DNA of 50,822 nt from Nitrospirota bacterium (GTDB taxonomy: Bacteria > Nitrospirota > Thermodesulfovibrionia > Thermodesulfovibrionales > SM23-35): NCBI GenBank assembly GCA_040754395.1, contig JBFMCL010000008.1, positions 1 to 50,822 of the forward strand, given 5' to 3'. A program made the position numbers and the translations under genes. The notes under the pieces are model-generated. The model ran no database searches. It was not told the DNA's origin and saw nothing but the letters and a program-made list of their open reading frames with translations. Position 1 is the first letter of the stretch. Every line of letters begins with the position of its first letter. Below, piece by piece: positions 8,079-17,393 of this stretch.

Positions 8079-10532
8079 TCAGCCGGTTTTTTTCAGAAAC
8101 ATCCTCAGCATAAGAAATGCAGCTGCATATGACAAGGCCCCTGTCAGGATGACGATTTTAAACCCTGCTTCAATTGCCAGCAGAATCGTAAGAATCGGCG
8201 CAAGCACCGAGAGGCATCCGTTTATGGCCCATGCCCAAGGGATCAGGTATTCGTTTCTCTTCCCGAGGATATGAAGGCCTGCAGGAAAAGGTATCCCCAT
8301 CAGCATCCCCGGAGGCATTAACAGAAGAAATACCAGGAAAACCTTGACTATAACCGGATACGGGAGAATGCTGTCGGATAATGCGGGCAGCGCCAGGCTG
8401 TAAATGACGGCTATGACCGGAATTGCGATGAGGGTGGAAGGACGTCTCATTTCAGGAATTTTATGGCTCAGGAGGCTTCCTGTGCCCGAACTGATCAGTA
8501 TCGAGGTGAGAACAGTTGCGGCTGCATACGGGGGATACTCAAGCGGCAATATCATTTTTTGTATCAATGATATTTCAATAAACATGAACCCTATGCCGAG
8601 AAGTCCGAAATAGGGAAGAAAAAATACACCGTCAGAGAATCCTTCAATCCTGCCTTTATTCGGGTGAGTCAGTGTGTTTCCGTTTCTGTATTTTAACGAA
8701 AACACGGGCAATAGAATCAGCACAAAGCTTAGCAACAGTACCTGAATGAAGACAACGGGAAGAATATATCCTTCCTCAACAAAGAATTGCCATTTCCCCC
8801 CCATGGCATGGTAGATCTCCCTGAATTTATCGAGTCTCAGATAATAATTGAAAAAAGGACTGTCATCGTACACAGGGGATACCTCAAATATATAGGATCT
8901 GGCAAACTTCGTGCGGGTATCCTGATCAAGGAGGTTCATGAAGGCGGAGGAGTAAGAATCATCCGGCATCTTCACGTAGATGTTCGTCTCTTCCTCGGAA
9001 ATGCCGGGATAATAGACAAGATCGAACCTTCTTTCCTCTGAGAATCTCTTCAGTTTCAGGATATCTGCGCGTGAGAATGCTGAGTTCTTAATCAGAATGC
9101 ATATGCTTCCCCAGCTTCGGATGGCTGCAACGTGCTTATTACTGTCTTTCTGACCGAGTTCTTCCATTGCTCTGACTGCAGTGTTTACCAGTCTCAGCTC
9201 CGTGCGGGGTGGCGGTATTATGAACAGACTGATGCTCAACACCCCGTCGCGGGTGAGATGAGACAGATATTCCCTGAATGCCTCAACCGTGAAACGGTAA
9301 TCCTCAGAGATGCCGAAAGCCCCTGAAGGGGAGGTGCCGGTAAGAGGGATATCGATAATATCGAAAAGACGGTCATCCTGCTTCAGCCATGCTCTTCCAA
9401 GCCCTGTCCATATGTGTTCCTTCAGCATTCCGCCCGAAAATCTGTCGAAATCCCTTCTGATGATTTCCGCAAAAAGCGCATTGCTTTCTGTGTTCACCAC
9501 ATCTTTGTATCCCCAGTATTCTGCAACGAGCGCCTGCAGGCCTCCTCCCGAGTCGAGTATCAGCACCTTTTTCCCTGTGAAGGAACCGCCCGGTCTTTCG
9601 TTTCCCGCAAGGTCTGGAGAGTCATGACCCTTCATTGCATAAGGAAGGGAGGAAGGAAGATATTTCAGGAATTCAAGGGAGGCTTCATTGTCGTATTTTG
9701 TTATTGCAGTGACGTTCCCTCCGTCGAAGGAAACGCCAAGCTGTTCCGGCAGTGTCCCCAGATATCGCAGACTGAGGCCTGGCGCAAAACGCGCTGCAGG
9801 ACTCCTGAATACATCTATCCGGGAATACGGACTGAGATATGTTGAGAGGTGCTCGGCCCCGGGGTGACTCAGGGACTGCTGAAGGCCCTTGTAGGGGGAA
9901 ATTCTTATTTCGGTGAAAGAAGGAGAAACAACAAAAACCACAATGCATGCAGGGACAAGCAGCGACGAAATGCATTTCAGGTACTTGCCGCCGTTGAGAA
10001 ATGCTGCAATGAATGCTGCAGAAGCAAGGAGAAAGACAACCCGGTCAGGTGAGAAAAACGTGAGAAGGCCTAGTATTCCGAGACACCCCATGCCTGCGCC
10101 AAGCAGGTCGGCGCCGTAAAGAAGGCTGCTTCTGCTGCTGAAAGATGACAAGGCCGTTGCGATGACCAGACCAGAGAAGAAAAACGGGACAGACAGGATG
10201 AGGTAGTACCCTGCAACATAGAAAATATGGGAACGTGACCACATGAGCTTCACAGGGTCAAACGGTATACGGTTTGCGATAGTGTAGCTTATGGCTATGG
10301 CGATACCGAGCAGAAGGCAATAGATACCGATGCGGGATGGTTTTTTCAGTCCGGGATACAGAGAGAGCGCTGTACCGCTGGCTCCGATACCGAGCATCGC
10401 GATGCTGATGACCATAAAAGCAAAGTGATACCAGAGTGAAATGGAAAAAATCCGTGTAAGGGCTATTTCATAGGCAAGGCTCGAGAAAGAACAGACAAGC
10501 ACGGAGAAATATATTTTTTTTGATATGTTCAT
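8079..10532 (-). CDS. Multispanning membrane protein with spermidine-synthase-like domain
   Basis: An 817-residue protein with about eight membrane segments in residues 1-210, a soluble methyltransferase/aminopropyltransferase-fold domain at about 310-560, and about six further membrane segments at the C-terminus. The Rossmann glycine motif is L-D-S-G-G-G-L-Q-A-L instead of the G-G-G-D-G-G of real spermidine synthases. The usual D-S-T-D-P active-site segment is replaced by D-I-I-D-I-P-L-T-G. It is therefore often annotated as spermidine synthase, but aminopropyl transfer is doubtful. It is a single gene, convergent with pcm. On the minus strand TATAAT lies only about 11 nt before the ATG, so the leader is very short. 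Confidence 0.75.
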   Translation of the reverse strand: MNISKKIYFSVLVCSFSSLAYEIALTRIFSISLWYHFAFMVISIAMLGIGASGTALSLYPGLKKPSRIGIYCLLLGIAIAISYTIANRIPFDPVKLMWSRSHIFYVAGYYLILSVPFFFSGLVIATALSSFSSRSSLLYGADLLGAGMGCLGILGLLTFFSPDRVVFLLASAAFIAAFLNGGKYLKCISSLLVPACIVVFVVSPSFTEIRISPYKGLQQSLSHPGAEHLSTYLSPYSRIDVFRSPAARFAPGLSLRYLGTLPEQLGVSFDGGNVTAITKYDNEASLEFLKYLPSSLPYAMKGHDSPDLAGNERPGGSFTGKKVLILDSGGGLQALVAEYWGYKDVVNTESNALFAEIIRRDFDRFSGGMLKEHIWTGLGRAWLKQDDRLFDIIDIPLTGTSPSGAFGISEDYRFTVEAFREYLSHLTRDGVLSISLFIIPPPRTELRLVNTAVRAMEELGQKDSNKHVAAIRSWGSICILIKNSAFSRADILKLKRFSEERRFDLVYYPGISEEETNIYVKMPDDSYSSAFMNLLDQDTRTKFARSYIFEVSPVYDDSPFFNYYLRLDKFREIYHAMGGKWQFFVEEGYILPVVFIQVLLLSFVLILLPVFSLKYRNGNTLTHPNKGRIEGFSDGVFFLPYFGLLGIGFMFIEISLIQKMILPLEYPPYAAATVLTSILISSGTGSLLSHKIPEMRRPSTLIAIPVIAVIYSLALPALSDSILPYPVIVKVFLVFLLLMPPGMLMGIPFPAGLHILGKRNEYLIPWAWAINGCLSVLAPILTILLAIEAGFKIVILTGALSYAAAFLMLRMFLKKTG

Positions 10533-10595
10533 CCCTTAGGAAGATTATAGCCAAAAGAAAAGAGTTTTTTGCCTGCGGTTGCAGTAAAATACATT

Positions 10596-10859
10596 ATGTC
10601 TTTCAGGGAAAGCTGCCCGGGCAGCAGGGAAATAAAAACACCGTATCCGGAAGAAATTACCTGTTTCTGGTGTGATACCATCTCGGAGATATGGTCAGAT
10701 GAGGCAGAAATTGTATGCAAGGGATGCAGCAGGACCATTGCAAGGGATATGAACCCCACATGCATTGAATGGTGTCCGGCGGCCAAAGAGTGTCTAGGTA
10801 GCGAGAAATATGAGAGGCTCATGAGAAATCTGAAGAAACAGGAGGAAAATTCATCATGA
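10596..10859 (+). CDS. Small cysteine-rich zinc-ribbon-like protein
   Basis: An 87-residue soluble protein from the ATG at 10596; a TTG at 10569 would add nine residues without better support. Cysteines come as C-P-G near the start, C-F-W-C (about 23-26), C-K-G-C (about 41-44), then C-I-E-W-C and K-E-C, followed by a charged tail. The C-x2-C ... C-x2-C spacing fits a zinc ribbon. Similar small proteins occur in anaerobes, sometimes mislabelled as phosphohydrolases. The stop overlaps the next start as ATGA, so it is cotranslated with the DUF4019 protein. The function is unknown. Confidence 0.75.
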   Translation: MSFRESCPGSREIKTPYPEEITCFWCDTISEIWSDEAEIVCKGCSRTIARDMNPTCIEWCPAAKECLGSEKYERLMRNLKKQEENSS

Positions 10860-11281
10860 GGTATGCAGCAGTTATCATTGCCGTAATGGTTTTGTGTTCC
10901 TTTTCAGGGATATGTACTGCACAGTCCTCTGAACAGAAGGAAAAAGATGCACAGGAAACCGCGCTGCGATGGCTGAAACTGGTGGACGAAGGAAAATACG
11001 GAGAAAGCTGGGAAACTGCTGCGCAATTATTCAAATCGGCTGTTCCGGGAGAACAGTGGAAAATGTCGCTGAATTCAGCAAGAAAGCCCCTTGGCAGGAC
11101 CCTCGCAAGGAAACTTGTGTCAAGCCAATACAGTACCGAACTTCCAGGAGCCCCTGACGGTGAATACGTCGTTCTCCGATATGAGACCTCATTTGAAAAC
11201 AAGAAGTCAGCTGTTGAAACGGTAACTCCAATGAAGGACAAGGATGGAAAATGGAGAGTGTCAGGGTATTACATTAAATAG
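10856..11281 (+). CDS. Exported DUF4019 domain protein
   Basis: A 141-residue protein with an N-terminal signal peptide (about 1-22, cleavage after C-T-A). A single DUF4019 domain follows, recognisable from A-L-R-W-L-K-L-V-D-E-G-K-Y-G-E-S-W at about residues 37-53, the R-x-P-L-G-R-T-L-A-R segment and the final W-R-V-S-G-Y-Y-I. The family is periplasmic, of unknown function, with an NTF2-like look (inference). It starts inside the stop of the Cys-rich gene (ATGA), suggesting a two-gene operon. Confidence 0.82.
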   Translation: MRYAAVIIAVMVLCSFSGICTAQSSEQKEKDAQETALRWLKLVDEGKYGESWETAAQLFKSAVPGEQWKMSLNSARKPLGRTLARKLVSSQYSTELPGAPDGEYVVLRYETSFENKKSAVETVTPMKDKDGKWRVSGYYIK

Positions 11282-11327
11282 AACGTCCTCAGACGCATCA
11301 TATGCATAACATTACACGGTTTTTTTC

Positions 11328-12164
11328 CTACACACAGAGTTCATCTGCTTCTCTCTTGAGGTTCAGGGCGGTTCCGGCGTCAATTCCGCTTCTCCCCAAA
11401 AAGGCTTTTTCGTCCAGATCAGCAATATCTTTGGCAAGGATGATATTGTTCCGGAAAAGGGTTTCAATCGAGTTCTTTCTGATGGATGAGAGGATAGTTA
11501 CCGGATAAAGCCTCCTGTTTTCGATCATTTTCTCAAGGCTTTCTTTTTCAGGGTATTTCCAGCTTACTATTTTCAATCCCACACATTCAGCGTATTTTAT
11601 CGCATCGCTGCTGCAACGGGTATTGGTTACGAGCCAACCCTCCTTGATGATGAGGCGTTGCTCGGGAGATGACTCATACGCCTTTCTGATATCATTGAAT
11701 CTCGAATTGACATAGAGCGCGATTTTCACATCGGTCGGGACGCCGCCGTTGCTGCGATACTTGCATTCGATGACGAAACCCCTGTTTTCCTTCACCGCAA
11801 GGACATCAATTTCGTGTGAGACACAGTATCCGCGGAGTATGCGGTTTACCTCAACGGAATACCCGTATTCCTTCAGTATCCTGCCGAAATATTTCTCGAA
11901 CTGGTACCCTGAAGGACCCAGTGCATAGATCGCCTTTTTTATGGAATACCTCATGTCAGAGACACGGTTGTACTGTTTCAGGAGTCTTTTTGCCAACCTG
12001 AAGATATGTTTGGTATGGGACGCAGGACTCAGCTGATTTTCGACCTTTTCAGCGATTTCCTGCGCAATGCTCTCGGATGCCCCTGAACGGACAAGGGAAT
12101 CGACGAGCTTTGTGATGTCGAATTCCTCGGATTTGCCTGATGCCTTAATGATCTGTAACGACAT
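11328..12164 (-). CDS. ATP-cone plus Mrr-like restriction endonuclease fold protein
   Basis: A 278-residue protein. Residues 1-90 are an ATP-cone (I-K-A-S-G-K-S-E-E-F-D opening, later R-Y-S-I-K-K-A-I-Y-A-L-G-P-S-G), the nucleotide-sensing domain known from ribonucleotide reductases and NrdR. Residues about 92-190 form a PD-(D/E)xK nuclease-like core: F-E-K-Y-F-G near the start, E-I-D-V-L-A with the catalytic Asp, and E-C-K-Y giving the E-x-K pair. The C-terminus adds a helical part with an HhH-like look (L-G-R-S-G-I-D-A-G-T). This ATP-cone/nuclease pairing exists in other bacteria without a defined role. No methyltransferase is near, so classical restriction-modification is unlikely. Confidence 0.8.
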   Translation of the reverse strand: MSLQIIKASGKSEEFDITKLVDSLVRSGASESIAQEIAEKVENQLSPASHTKHIFRLAKRLLKQYNRVSDMRYSIKKAIYALGPSGYQFEKYFGRILKEYGYSVEVNRILRGYCVSHEIDVLAVKENRGFVIECKYRSNGGVPTDVKIALYVNSRFNDIRKAYESSPEQRLIIKEGWLVTNTRCSSDAIKYAECVGLKIVSWKYPEKESLEKMIENRRLYPVTILSSIRKNSIETLFRNNIILAKDIADLDEKAFLGRSGIDAGTALNLKREADELCV

Positions 12165-12229
12165 GAGTAGATTTTATCATATGAAGCAGTCATATGCGCG
12201 GAATCCGGGTACTTTTTTCTTCATACATG

Positions 12230-12535
12230 TTATTTCCTGCTGTAGAACCGTTTTTCCGGAAGTACGCTGTGCTGCTGGTACCAGATATCAATTTCGCTCT
12301 TTCTGAACCTGAGCTGTCCCTTGATTTTGACATGCGGTATTTCATTTGATCGGGTGAGATCGTAAATCCATTTTGTTGATACCTTCAGATAGTATGCCAG
12401 ACTTCTGACGTTGAATATCTCGTCTTTTTCTGTTTTTCCTTTCTCCTCAGCAGCAAGAAGCGGCTTCAGTTTTTCGATCACCCGATCAGCGATCATATCC
12501 AGTATCTCGGGAGATATGTCTATTTCAATTTTCAT
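12230..12535 (-). CDS. Excisionase-type helix-turn-helix DNA-binding protein
   Basis: A 101-residue protein. Residues about 40-90 form an HTH_17/excisionase-like winged helix (F-N-V-R-S-L-A-Y-Y-L-K-V-S-T-K-W-I-Y, then I-P-H-V-K-I-K-G-Q-L-R-F-R-K-S-E-I-D-x-W). The N-terminal 30 residues are an amphipathic helix, perhaps for dimerisation. GGAG lies just upstream of the ATG. Such proteins occur in mobile elements and also as stand-alone regulators. No integrase or phage gene is nearby, so a local regulator is the simpler reading. Confidence 0.8.
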   Translation of the reverse strand: MKIEIDISPEILDMIADRVIEKLKPLLAAEEKGKTEKDEIFNVRSLAYYLKVSTKWIYDLTRSNEIPHVKIKGQLRFRKSEIDIWYQQHSVLPEKRFYSRK

Positions 12536-12657
12536 CCTGCTCCGCCATTATGCACATATTATCATAATCCGGATAACGGGTATCAGCAGATATTGTCATG
12601 CAATTTCGAATGTATGTGCATAAGGACCGCGATCGAATCCCAGAGAGGCACATATGA

Positions 12658-13128
12658 TCAGGACAGCTTCATAAATCCCTTGCTGATCATAATATCTCTT
12701 ATTTTCTCAATATGCGCCTTTTCTTCGCCGAGTATTCTCTTCAGGAAAGAACTGGAACGCGAGCCCGACAGATGCGCTATTACATCGTTCGTAAACGTTT
12801 CTACCATGGTCTCTTCGAGTTTCAGCGCAAGCCTGCATGCTTCCTCGAAAGAGACCGGATTGAACTGGACGTGACTGTGTATGTTGTCGGCAAATTGTAA
12901 CGTTTTTTCTATCAGCGGAACGGTTACGGGAAGGTCATGGACCTTCAGTCCGTTGAACAGTCCCTGAGACCCTGCATCAGCCAGAAACGATGAATGACCG
13001 ATTTCATCATTGTACAAGTCTTCCCAGAAGGCTTTCTCTTCAGGAAACGCCCGCATGAAATTGCTGTATATCGAAGCTGCTGCCCTTTCGATTGCGATGC
13101 ATCCTTTTATCAGGGTATGTATTTCCAT
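12658..13128 (-). CDS. Ferritin-like / rubrerythrin-family di-iron protein
   Basis: A 156-residue four-helix protein. Carboxylate and His ligands appear in the expected order: E14 in I-E-R-A-A, D-E-I-G-H near 41-45, E-E-T-M-V-E-T near 108-114, and E-E-K-A-H-I-E near 136-142. This is the di-iron pattern of rubrerythrin-like ferritins, without a rubredoxin domain. AAGG sits 6 nt before the ATG. A role in peroxide or oxygen defence, or iron handling, is likely from the family. It stands alone, between the HTH gene and a 208-nt gap before mtaD in which I see no gene. Confidence 0.85.
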   Translation of the reverse strand: MEIHTLIKGCIAIERAAASIYSNFMRAFPEEKAFWEDLYNDEIGHSSFLADAGSQGLFNGLKVHDLPVTVPLIEKTLQFADNIHSHVQFNPVSFEEACRLALKLEETMVETFTNDVIAHLSGSRSSSFLKRILGEEKAHIEKIRDIMISKGFMKLS

Positions 13129-13336
13129 ATTCGGCCTTATTTAGGATTATATAGTAAATCAGGTGCTTAATCTAGAGATATTCGTTCCGTGCTGCAAGTC
13201 CGGAAAAACTGTGTGCCGGGAATGAAAAATTGTGGCAATTTACTCCAGTTTAAGCCATTATGTATGGTAAGCCTCAGGATTTGATACACAGCGTCCTGCC
13301 CTGAAGTGCAGCAACCTGACAGACTGGAGGTATCTG

Positions 13337-14668
13337 ATGCAGAGAGAAAAGCCTGACAGACATGCGGACATTCTTCTGACTAACGGAATGGTCCTCACCA
13401 TGGATTCTGATAATCGTATCATTGAAAACGGCGCAGTTGCCATAGAAAAGGATACAATTGCCGCAGTGGGAAATGCAGATGACATGGGAGCATGGACGTC
13501 ATCACGCATTATTGACGCGGGTGGCGGAATCATCATGCCCGGACTGATAAACACCCATACCCATGCAGCAATGACGCTGTTCAGAGGGATTGCTGACGAC
13601 CTTCCTCTCATGGATTGGCTGAATCATCATATATTTCCTGCCGAAGCCAGGCTCGACCGCCGTAAAGTCGGGTATGGTACAAAACTGGCGTGCGCGGAAA
13701 TGATATTGTCGGGAACAACCTGCTTTTGCGACATGTACCTTTTTGAAGACGCGGTTGCAGATGCTGCGAGTGAAGCAGGCATGAGGGCGGTGGTGGGAGA
13801 GGTTCTCTATGACTTTCCCTCACCTCACTATGGTCCGATCGGACAGGGATTTGCGTTCACCAGGCAGCTTATTGAACGATGGAAAGGCGATCCCTTAATC
13901 GTTATTGCAGTTGAGCCGCACTCGCCCTATCTGTGCGCGCCTGAACTGCTGCAGACGGCTGCGTCCATCGCGCACGAACACAATCTCCCTCTCATCATGC
14001 ATGTTTCCGAGACAATGAGCGAAATCTCCATTATGAAGGAACGGTACGGAAAGACCCCGGTTCAATACCTTGCAGATCTCGGCATACTGTCTCCCAATCT
14101 GCTGGCCTGCCACTGTGTTTTTCTCACCGATGCAGATATCTCTCTTTTGCATGCATACGGGGTTAAGGTTTCCCATAACCCGGAAAGCAATATGAAGCTT
14201 GCATCCGGCATTGCACCGGTTCCTGCCCTGTTGAGAAAAGGCGTTTGTGTAGGGCTTGGGACTGACGGATGCTCAAGCAACAATAATCTTGACCTGTTCC
14301 TTGAAATGGATACTGCTGCAAAGCTTCATAAAGTGGATACGTCTGATCCCACAGTCATGAACTCACGAACAGTGCTGAGAATGTCCACCATAGACGGCGC
14401 AAGAGCACTCGGACTGGAAGAGGTAACCGGTTCTCTGGAACCGGGGAAAAAAGCAGATATCATTGTCATGAACACCGCCAAACCGCATCTGACGCCAATG
14501 TATCATCCTGAATCGCACATGGTCTATGCTGCAAAGGGCAGCGATGTTGAGATGTCCGTGATTAACGGCAAAGTGGTGATGGAGAAAGGCAGACTGCTCA
14601 CCATTGATATTGATGAAGTGATGGAGGAAGTCAACTGGATTGCGAAGGAAATCAGCAATGGACGATAG
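13337..14668 (+). CDS. mtaD: 5-methylthioadenosine/S-adenosylhomocysteine deaminase
   Basis: A 443-residue amidohydrolase that deaminates MTA and SAH (or related adenosyl compounds) to inosyl forms, part of methionine salvage. The metal-site motif N-T-H-T-H-A-A-M-T-L-F-R-G lies at about residues 70-82. Then come an H-V-S-E-T segment carrying metal and substrate ligands and G-L-G-T-D-G-C-S-S-N-N-N-L-D with the final metal Asp. GGAGG stands 6 nt before the ATG. MTA is the by-product of spermidine synthesis, which matches the polyamine genes at 44.5-47.5 kb. Confidence 0.92.
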   Translation: MQREKPDRHADILLTNGMVLTMDSDNRIIENGAVAIEKDTIAAVGNADDMGAWTSSRIIDAGGGIIMPGLINTHTHAAMTLFRGIADDLPLMDWLNHHIFPAEARLDRRKVGYGTKLACAEMILSGTTCFCDMYLFEDAVADAASEAGMRAVVGEVLYDFPSPHYGPIGQGFAFTRQLIERWKGDPLIVIAVEPHSPYLCAPELLQTAASIAHEHNLPLIMHVSETMSEISIMKERYGKTPVQYLADLGILSPNLLACHCVFLTDADISLLHAYGVKVSHNPESNMKLASGIAPVPALLRKGVCVGLGTDGCSSNNNLDLFLEMDTAAKLHKVDTSDPTVMNSRTVLRMSTIDGARALGLEEVTGSLEPGKKADIIVMNTAKPHLTPMYHPESHMVYAAKGSDVEMSVINGKVVMEKGRLLTIDIDEVMEEVNWIAKEISNGR

Positions 14669-14704
14669 CGGATCTTCTTTTCCTGAAAACTCCCGGAAGA
14701 CGGG

Positions 14705-15148
14705 TTATTTTCCCGAATGCAGCATTATCGTTACCGGTCCGTCATTGACCAGATGCACCTGCATGAATGCCCCGAAATCACCTGTTGCGGTTCTGATTCC
14801 CTCTGCCCTCAGCTTCTCGGTGAATTTCAGGTAGAGTTCCTTTGCCTTCTCAGGGTCCTCGGCATTGTCAAAGGAAGGACGGTTGCCTTTCCGGCAATAT
14901 GCAGCAAGGGTAAACTGGGAGACTACGAGCAATTCTCCTTTTATGTCCCGAATTGAGAGGTGCATTTTTTTCTGACCGTCCTCGAAAATCCTGAGATTGG
15001 AAACTTTCTTTGCGAGATACTCAATCTCTGATGCTGAATCGCCTTTTTCGACTCCGAGAAAGACCAGGATGCCTTTCCCGATCTCCGAAACGGGAATGCC
15101 GTTCACCTCGACCCTCGCGTGAGAGACACGTTGCAGTAATGCCTTCAT
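14705..15148 (-). CDS. dtd: D-aminoacyl-tRNA deacylase
   Basis: A 147-residue enzyme that removes D-amino acids (and glycine from tRNA-Ala) mischarged onto tRNA. The two active-site signatures are present: S-Q-F-T-L-A-A at about residues 77-83, and the conserved G-P-V-T within N-D-G-P-V-T at about 135-140. The length is standard. It is convergent with mtaD, with only 36 nt between the stops. No ribosome site is evident. Confidence 0.95.
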   Translation of the reverse strand: MKALLQRVSHARVEVNGIPVSEIGKGILVFLGVEKGDSASEIEYLAKKVSNLRIFEDGQKKMHLSIRDIKGELLVVSQFTLAAYCRKGNRPSFDNAEDPEKAKELYLKFTEKLRAEGIRTATGDFGAFMQVHLVNDGPVTIMLHSGK

Positions 15149-15218
15149 TGCACAATAATTACCCTTATTGCCATGGTGTACAGGCAGTTCCCATCCTTAC
15201 ATGCGGGGCAAGGAATAG

Positions 15219-17393
15219 TTAATACCACAGCATGGCTTCAAAATCAGAAGTCGGTACAGGAATTGTGATATGTCCTCTCCACGGACAGCGCTCTATTTCT
15301 TCACCATTTTTTGTCACTGAAACATGGAGGCTTATTTCTTCTTTTTCCCGCGCGTCAAGATCACTGAAATGAATACCTATCTCGAAGACGTCCTGAACCG
15401 CAATATCGGTAATGTCCTTTCGTTTTTGCCATTCACCGTCAGTCTTCAGGAAGAACTCTGCACGGAGTTTAGGTTTGAAAGAAATTTCAATTTTCATCTG
15501 TGACTGCTTGAGCAGATGGAGCGATATCTTTGTCCCGTCAGGAAATTCATGAAAAGGGATTGCAGGGTCGAGCCTCAAAAACAGGGTATCCTTGTTAAAC
15601 CCGTAATAGAGAAACGAAAGGATGCTTTCTGACTTGTGCATGCTTCCTCCCGACTTTCTTGTCTCGACACGGGCCCCCTGATACCATTCATAATAGCTTG
15701 TCACAAGCCCGTCGATTCTTGGTTCAATGAAACCCCTGATCGCGACAGAAGGTGAGACGCTCCTGTCTTCTCGCAGTACCGGGATGAAGAGATGCGGAGG
15801 TATTTCTTTTCCGAGCGCGGTATAGACATTCATCAGGTTCATTCTGAAAAGCTCATCAAAATCCTTCTGTGTCTCCGTGGTGTGTTCATCTCCGTACCAC
15901 CAGTTCCAGTCACTCCCCTCAGCGATATAGAGAGACTTCCATGCGGCTGAAGTATCTGTTGCAGGATACGCGTTTTCAAATGCGCTCAGTTCGTGTCTCG
16001 TCTCGGTCAGATAGTCCCATGCGGTATTGTCTTCTTCATGACCGATCCATATGCCGAAATTGGCGTAAATCCACGAACCGGTATGAAGTTTAAGCAGTGG
16101 GTCTCCCGGCCCGAATTCCATGAGAAATTCCGAAACCGTGGTCATTTTGAGATGCTTTTCACGGGAAAGTCCCTCATAGAGATGTCTGAGAAAATCACTG
16201 CCGTCGTTTCCGTAGTATTCCCATGCATTTTCTCCGTCCAGAATAACGGAAACCAGGTGAGGCTTGTGGTCGGCAACAGAAGAGCGGATACGAAGAAACC
16301 TGGCGATGAGGTCATCTGCCGCCTTTTTGGGGTCCCATTTGGAATACATAAATCCTATCAGATCCGATAGTTCATGGTCCCTGAATATGACCGAAACATC
16401 TTCATACTGGTAGGGTTTGTAAAGGATATCGGGTGCCAGAAGATTCCTCGATGAATCCCTGAGCTGTTTTTCAAGTGAGATTGACAGGATGTCCTCATCG
16501 GTTCCTATCCACTGTATTCCCTCCTGCGCAACCAGTTTCAGGACCTCCGGACTGACTGAACCCTCTGACGGCCACATGCCGGAAGGCCTGACCCCGAAAG
16601 TCTTTTCGAAAAAATCAATTCCCATCCTGATCTGTTTCAGCGCATCTTCCGGATGGGCAAATCTTCTTTGAGGGAGCCTGATATCAGGCAGCGCGATCCT
16701 TGCAGAATTCGTGTCGCACAGCAACGGGAGAATCGGATGATAGAAGGGAGAGACGGAAAGCTCTATCTGTCCTTTTCCGAGAGCTTCTGCATATGCGGGA
16801 ATGATCTGTTTGAGTATGTCAAGCTGCCGCGAAACGAGGAAATTCTTGTCTTCCTCCGAGAAATCCTTTCCTTTTTCCACAAGAGACGCAAGGAACGGAT
16901 CCTGTTGCCTGAATAGCGGGTCGATCCAGCTAAGGTTAAAGAGTACCTGAAGGTCAAGAAAATCATTACGGCTGAAGTAATTGATCATCCTTGCAAGATC
17001 GCTTCTGATGAGGCGCATGCCTCTTTTCATAAGCAGTTCATGGTACCGTGCAAACGGTTTGATCATGTTGTCCCAATTTGCCAGAAAGAAATTTTCGAGC
17101 AGGAAGATTCTGTCGTCGGTATCCAGATCAGACGCATTTTTCAGAGTCAGTTCAAGATAGCGGTCATGAGCGTTATTGCGAGTGTAATCGATGAGCTGTT
17201 CAAGAAGGGACGGAGTATAATTGAATGTCTGCCTTATCTCAGGAAATTCAAGCTGGATTTTGAGCATGTCGAGGTAATCCTTTGTCCCGTGGAGCCGAAC
17301 CCAGGGAAGACGGTATGAACCTGTTTGCGGGTCCTTATAGAACGGCTGGTGCATATGCCAGAGAAAGGCGATATGCAGCGGGCTATCTTTCAT
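15219..17393 (-). CDS. Glycoside hydrolase family 57 protein (alpha-amylase-like)
   Basis: About 724 residues from the ATG at 17393; a GTG at 17438 would add 15 residues and overlap ftsB by 56 nt. The GH57 barrel opens with A-F-L-W-H-M-H-Q-P. The nucleophile Glu is in G-M-W-P-S-E-G-S (about residue 277) and the acid Asp in V-I-L-D-G-E-N-A-W (about 386). The C-terminal 150 residues are beta-rich. The family acts on alpha-glucans (amylase, branching or glucanotransferase activity); which one cannot be told from sequence alone. There is no signal peptide, so it is a cytosolic enzyme, fitting glycogen-like storage. Its start overlaps the end of ftsB by 11 nt, in the eno operon. Confidence 0.88.
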   Translation of the reverse strand: MKDSPLHIAFLWHMHQPFYKDPQTGSYRLPWVRLHGTKDYLDMLKIQLEFPEIRQTFNYTPSLLEQLIDYTRNNAHDRYLELTLKNASDLDTDDRIFLLENFFLANWDNMIKPFARYHELLMKRGMRLIRSDLARMINYFSRNDFLDLQVLFNLSWIDPLFRQQDPFLASLVEKGKDFSEEDKNFLVSRQLDILKQIIPAYAEALGKGQIELSVSPFYHPILPLLCDTNSARIALPDIRLPQRRFAHPEDALKQIRMGIDFFEKTFGVRPSGMWPSEGSVSPEVLKLVAQEGIQWIGTDEDILSISLEKQLRDSSRNLLAPDILYKPYQYEDVSVIFRDHELSDLIGFMYSKWDPKKAADDLIARFLRIRSSVADHKPHLVSVILDGENAWEYYGNDGSDFLRHLYEGLSREKHLKMTTVSEFLMEFGPGDPLLKLHTGSWIYANFGIWIGHEEDNTAWDYLTETRHELSAFENAYPATDTSAAWKSLYIAEGSDWNWWYGDEHTTETQKDFDELFRMNLMNVYTALGKEIPPHLFIPVLREDRSVSPSVAIRGFIEPRIDGLVTSYYEWYQGARVETRKSGGSMHKSESILSFLYYGFNKDTLFLRLDPAIPFHEFPDGTKISLHLLKQSQMKIEISFKPKLRAEFFLKTDGEWQKRKDITDIAVQDVFEIGIHFSDLDAREKEEISLHVSVTKNGEEIERCPWRGHITIPVPTSDFEAMLWY

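Noticed and set aside
10529-10822. 97-residue minus-strand open frame opposite the Cys-rich gene
   Set aside because: The plus-strand frame has the ordered Cys pairs and ATGA coupling to the next gene; the minus frame has no motif.
13129-13336. Possible SAH or SAM riboswitch upstream of mtaD (GC-rich segment with GCAGCAACCTGACAG)
   Set aside because: The core consensus and the pairing scheme of the known SAM and SAH riboswitch classes could not be matched by eye; only short, weak complementarities are present.
14692-14704. CCCG/CGGG mini hairpin between mtaD and dtd as terminator
   Set aside because: A 4-bp stem with only a short T tract is too weak to call.
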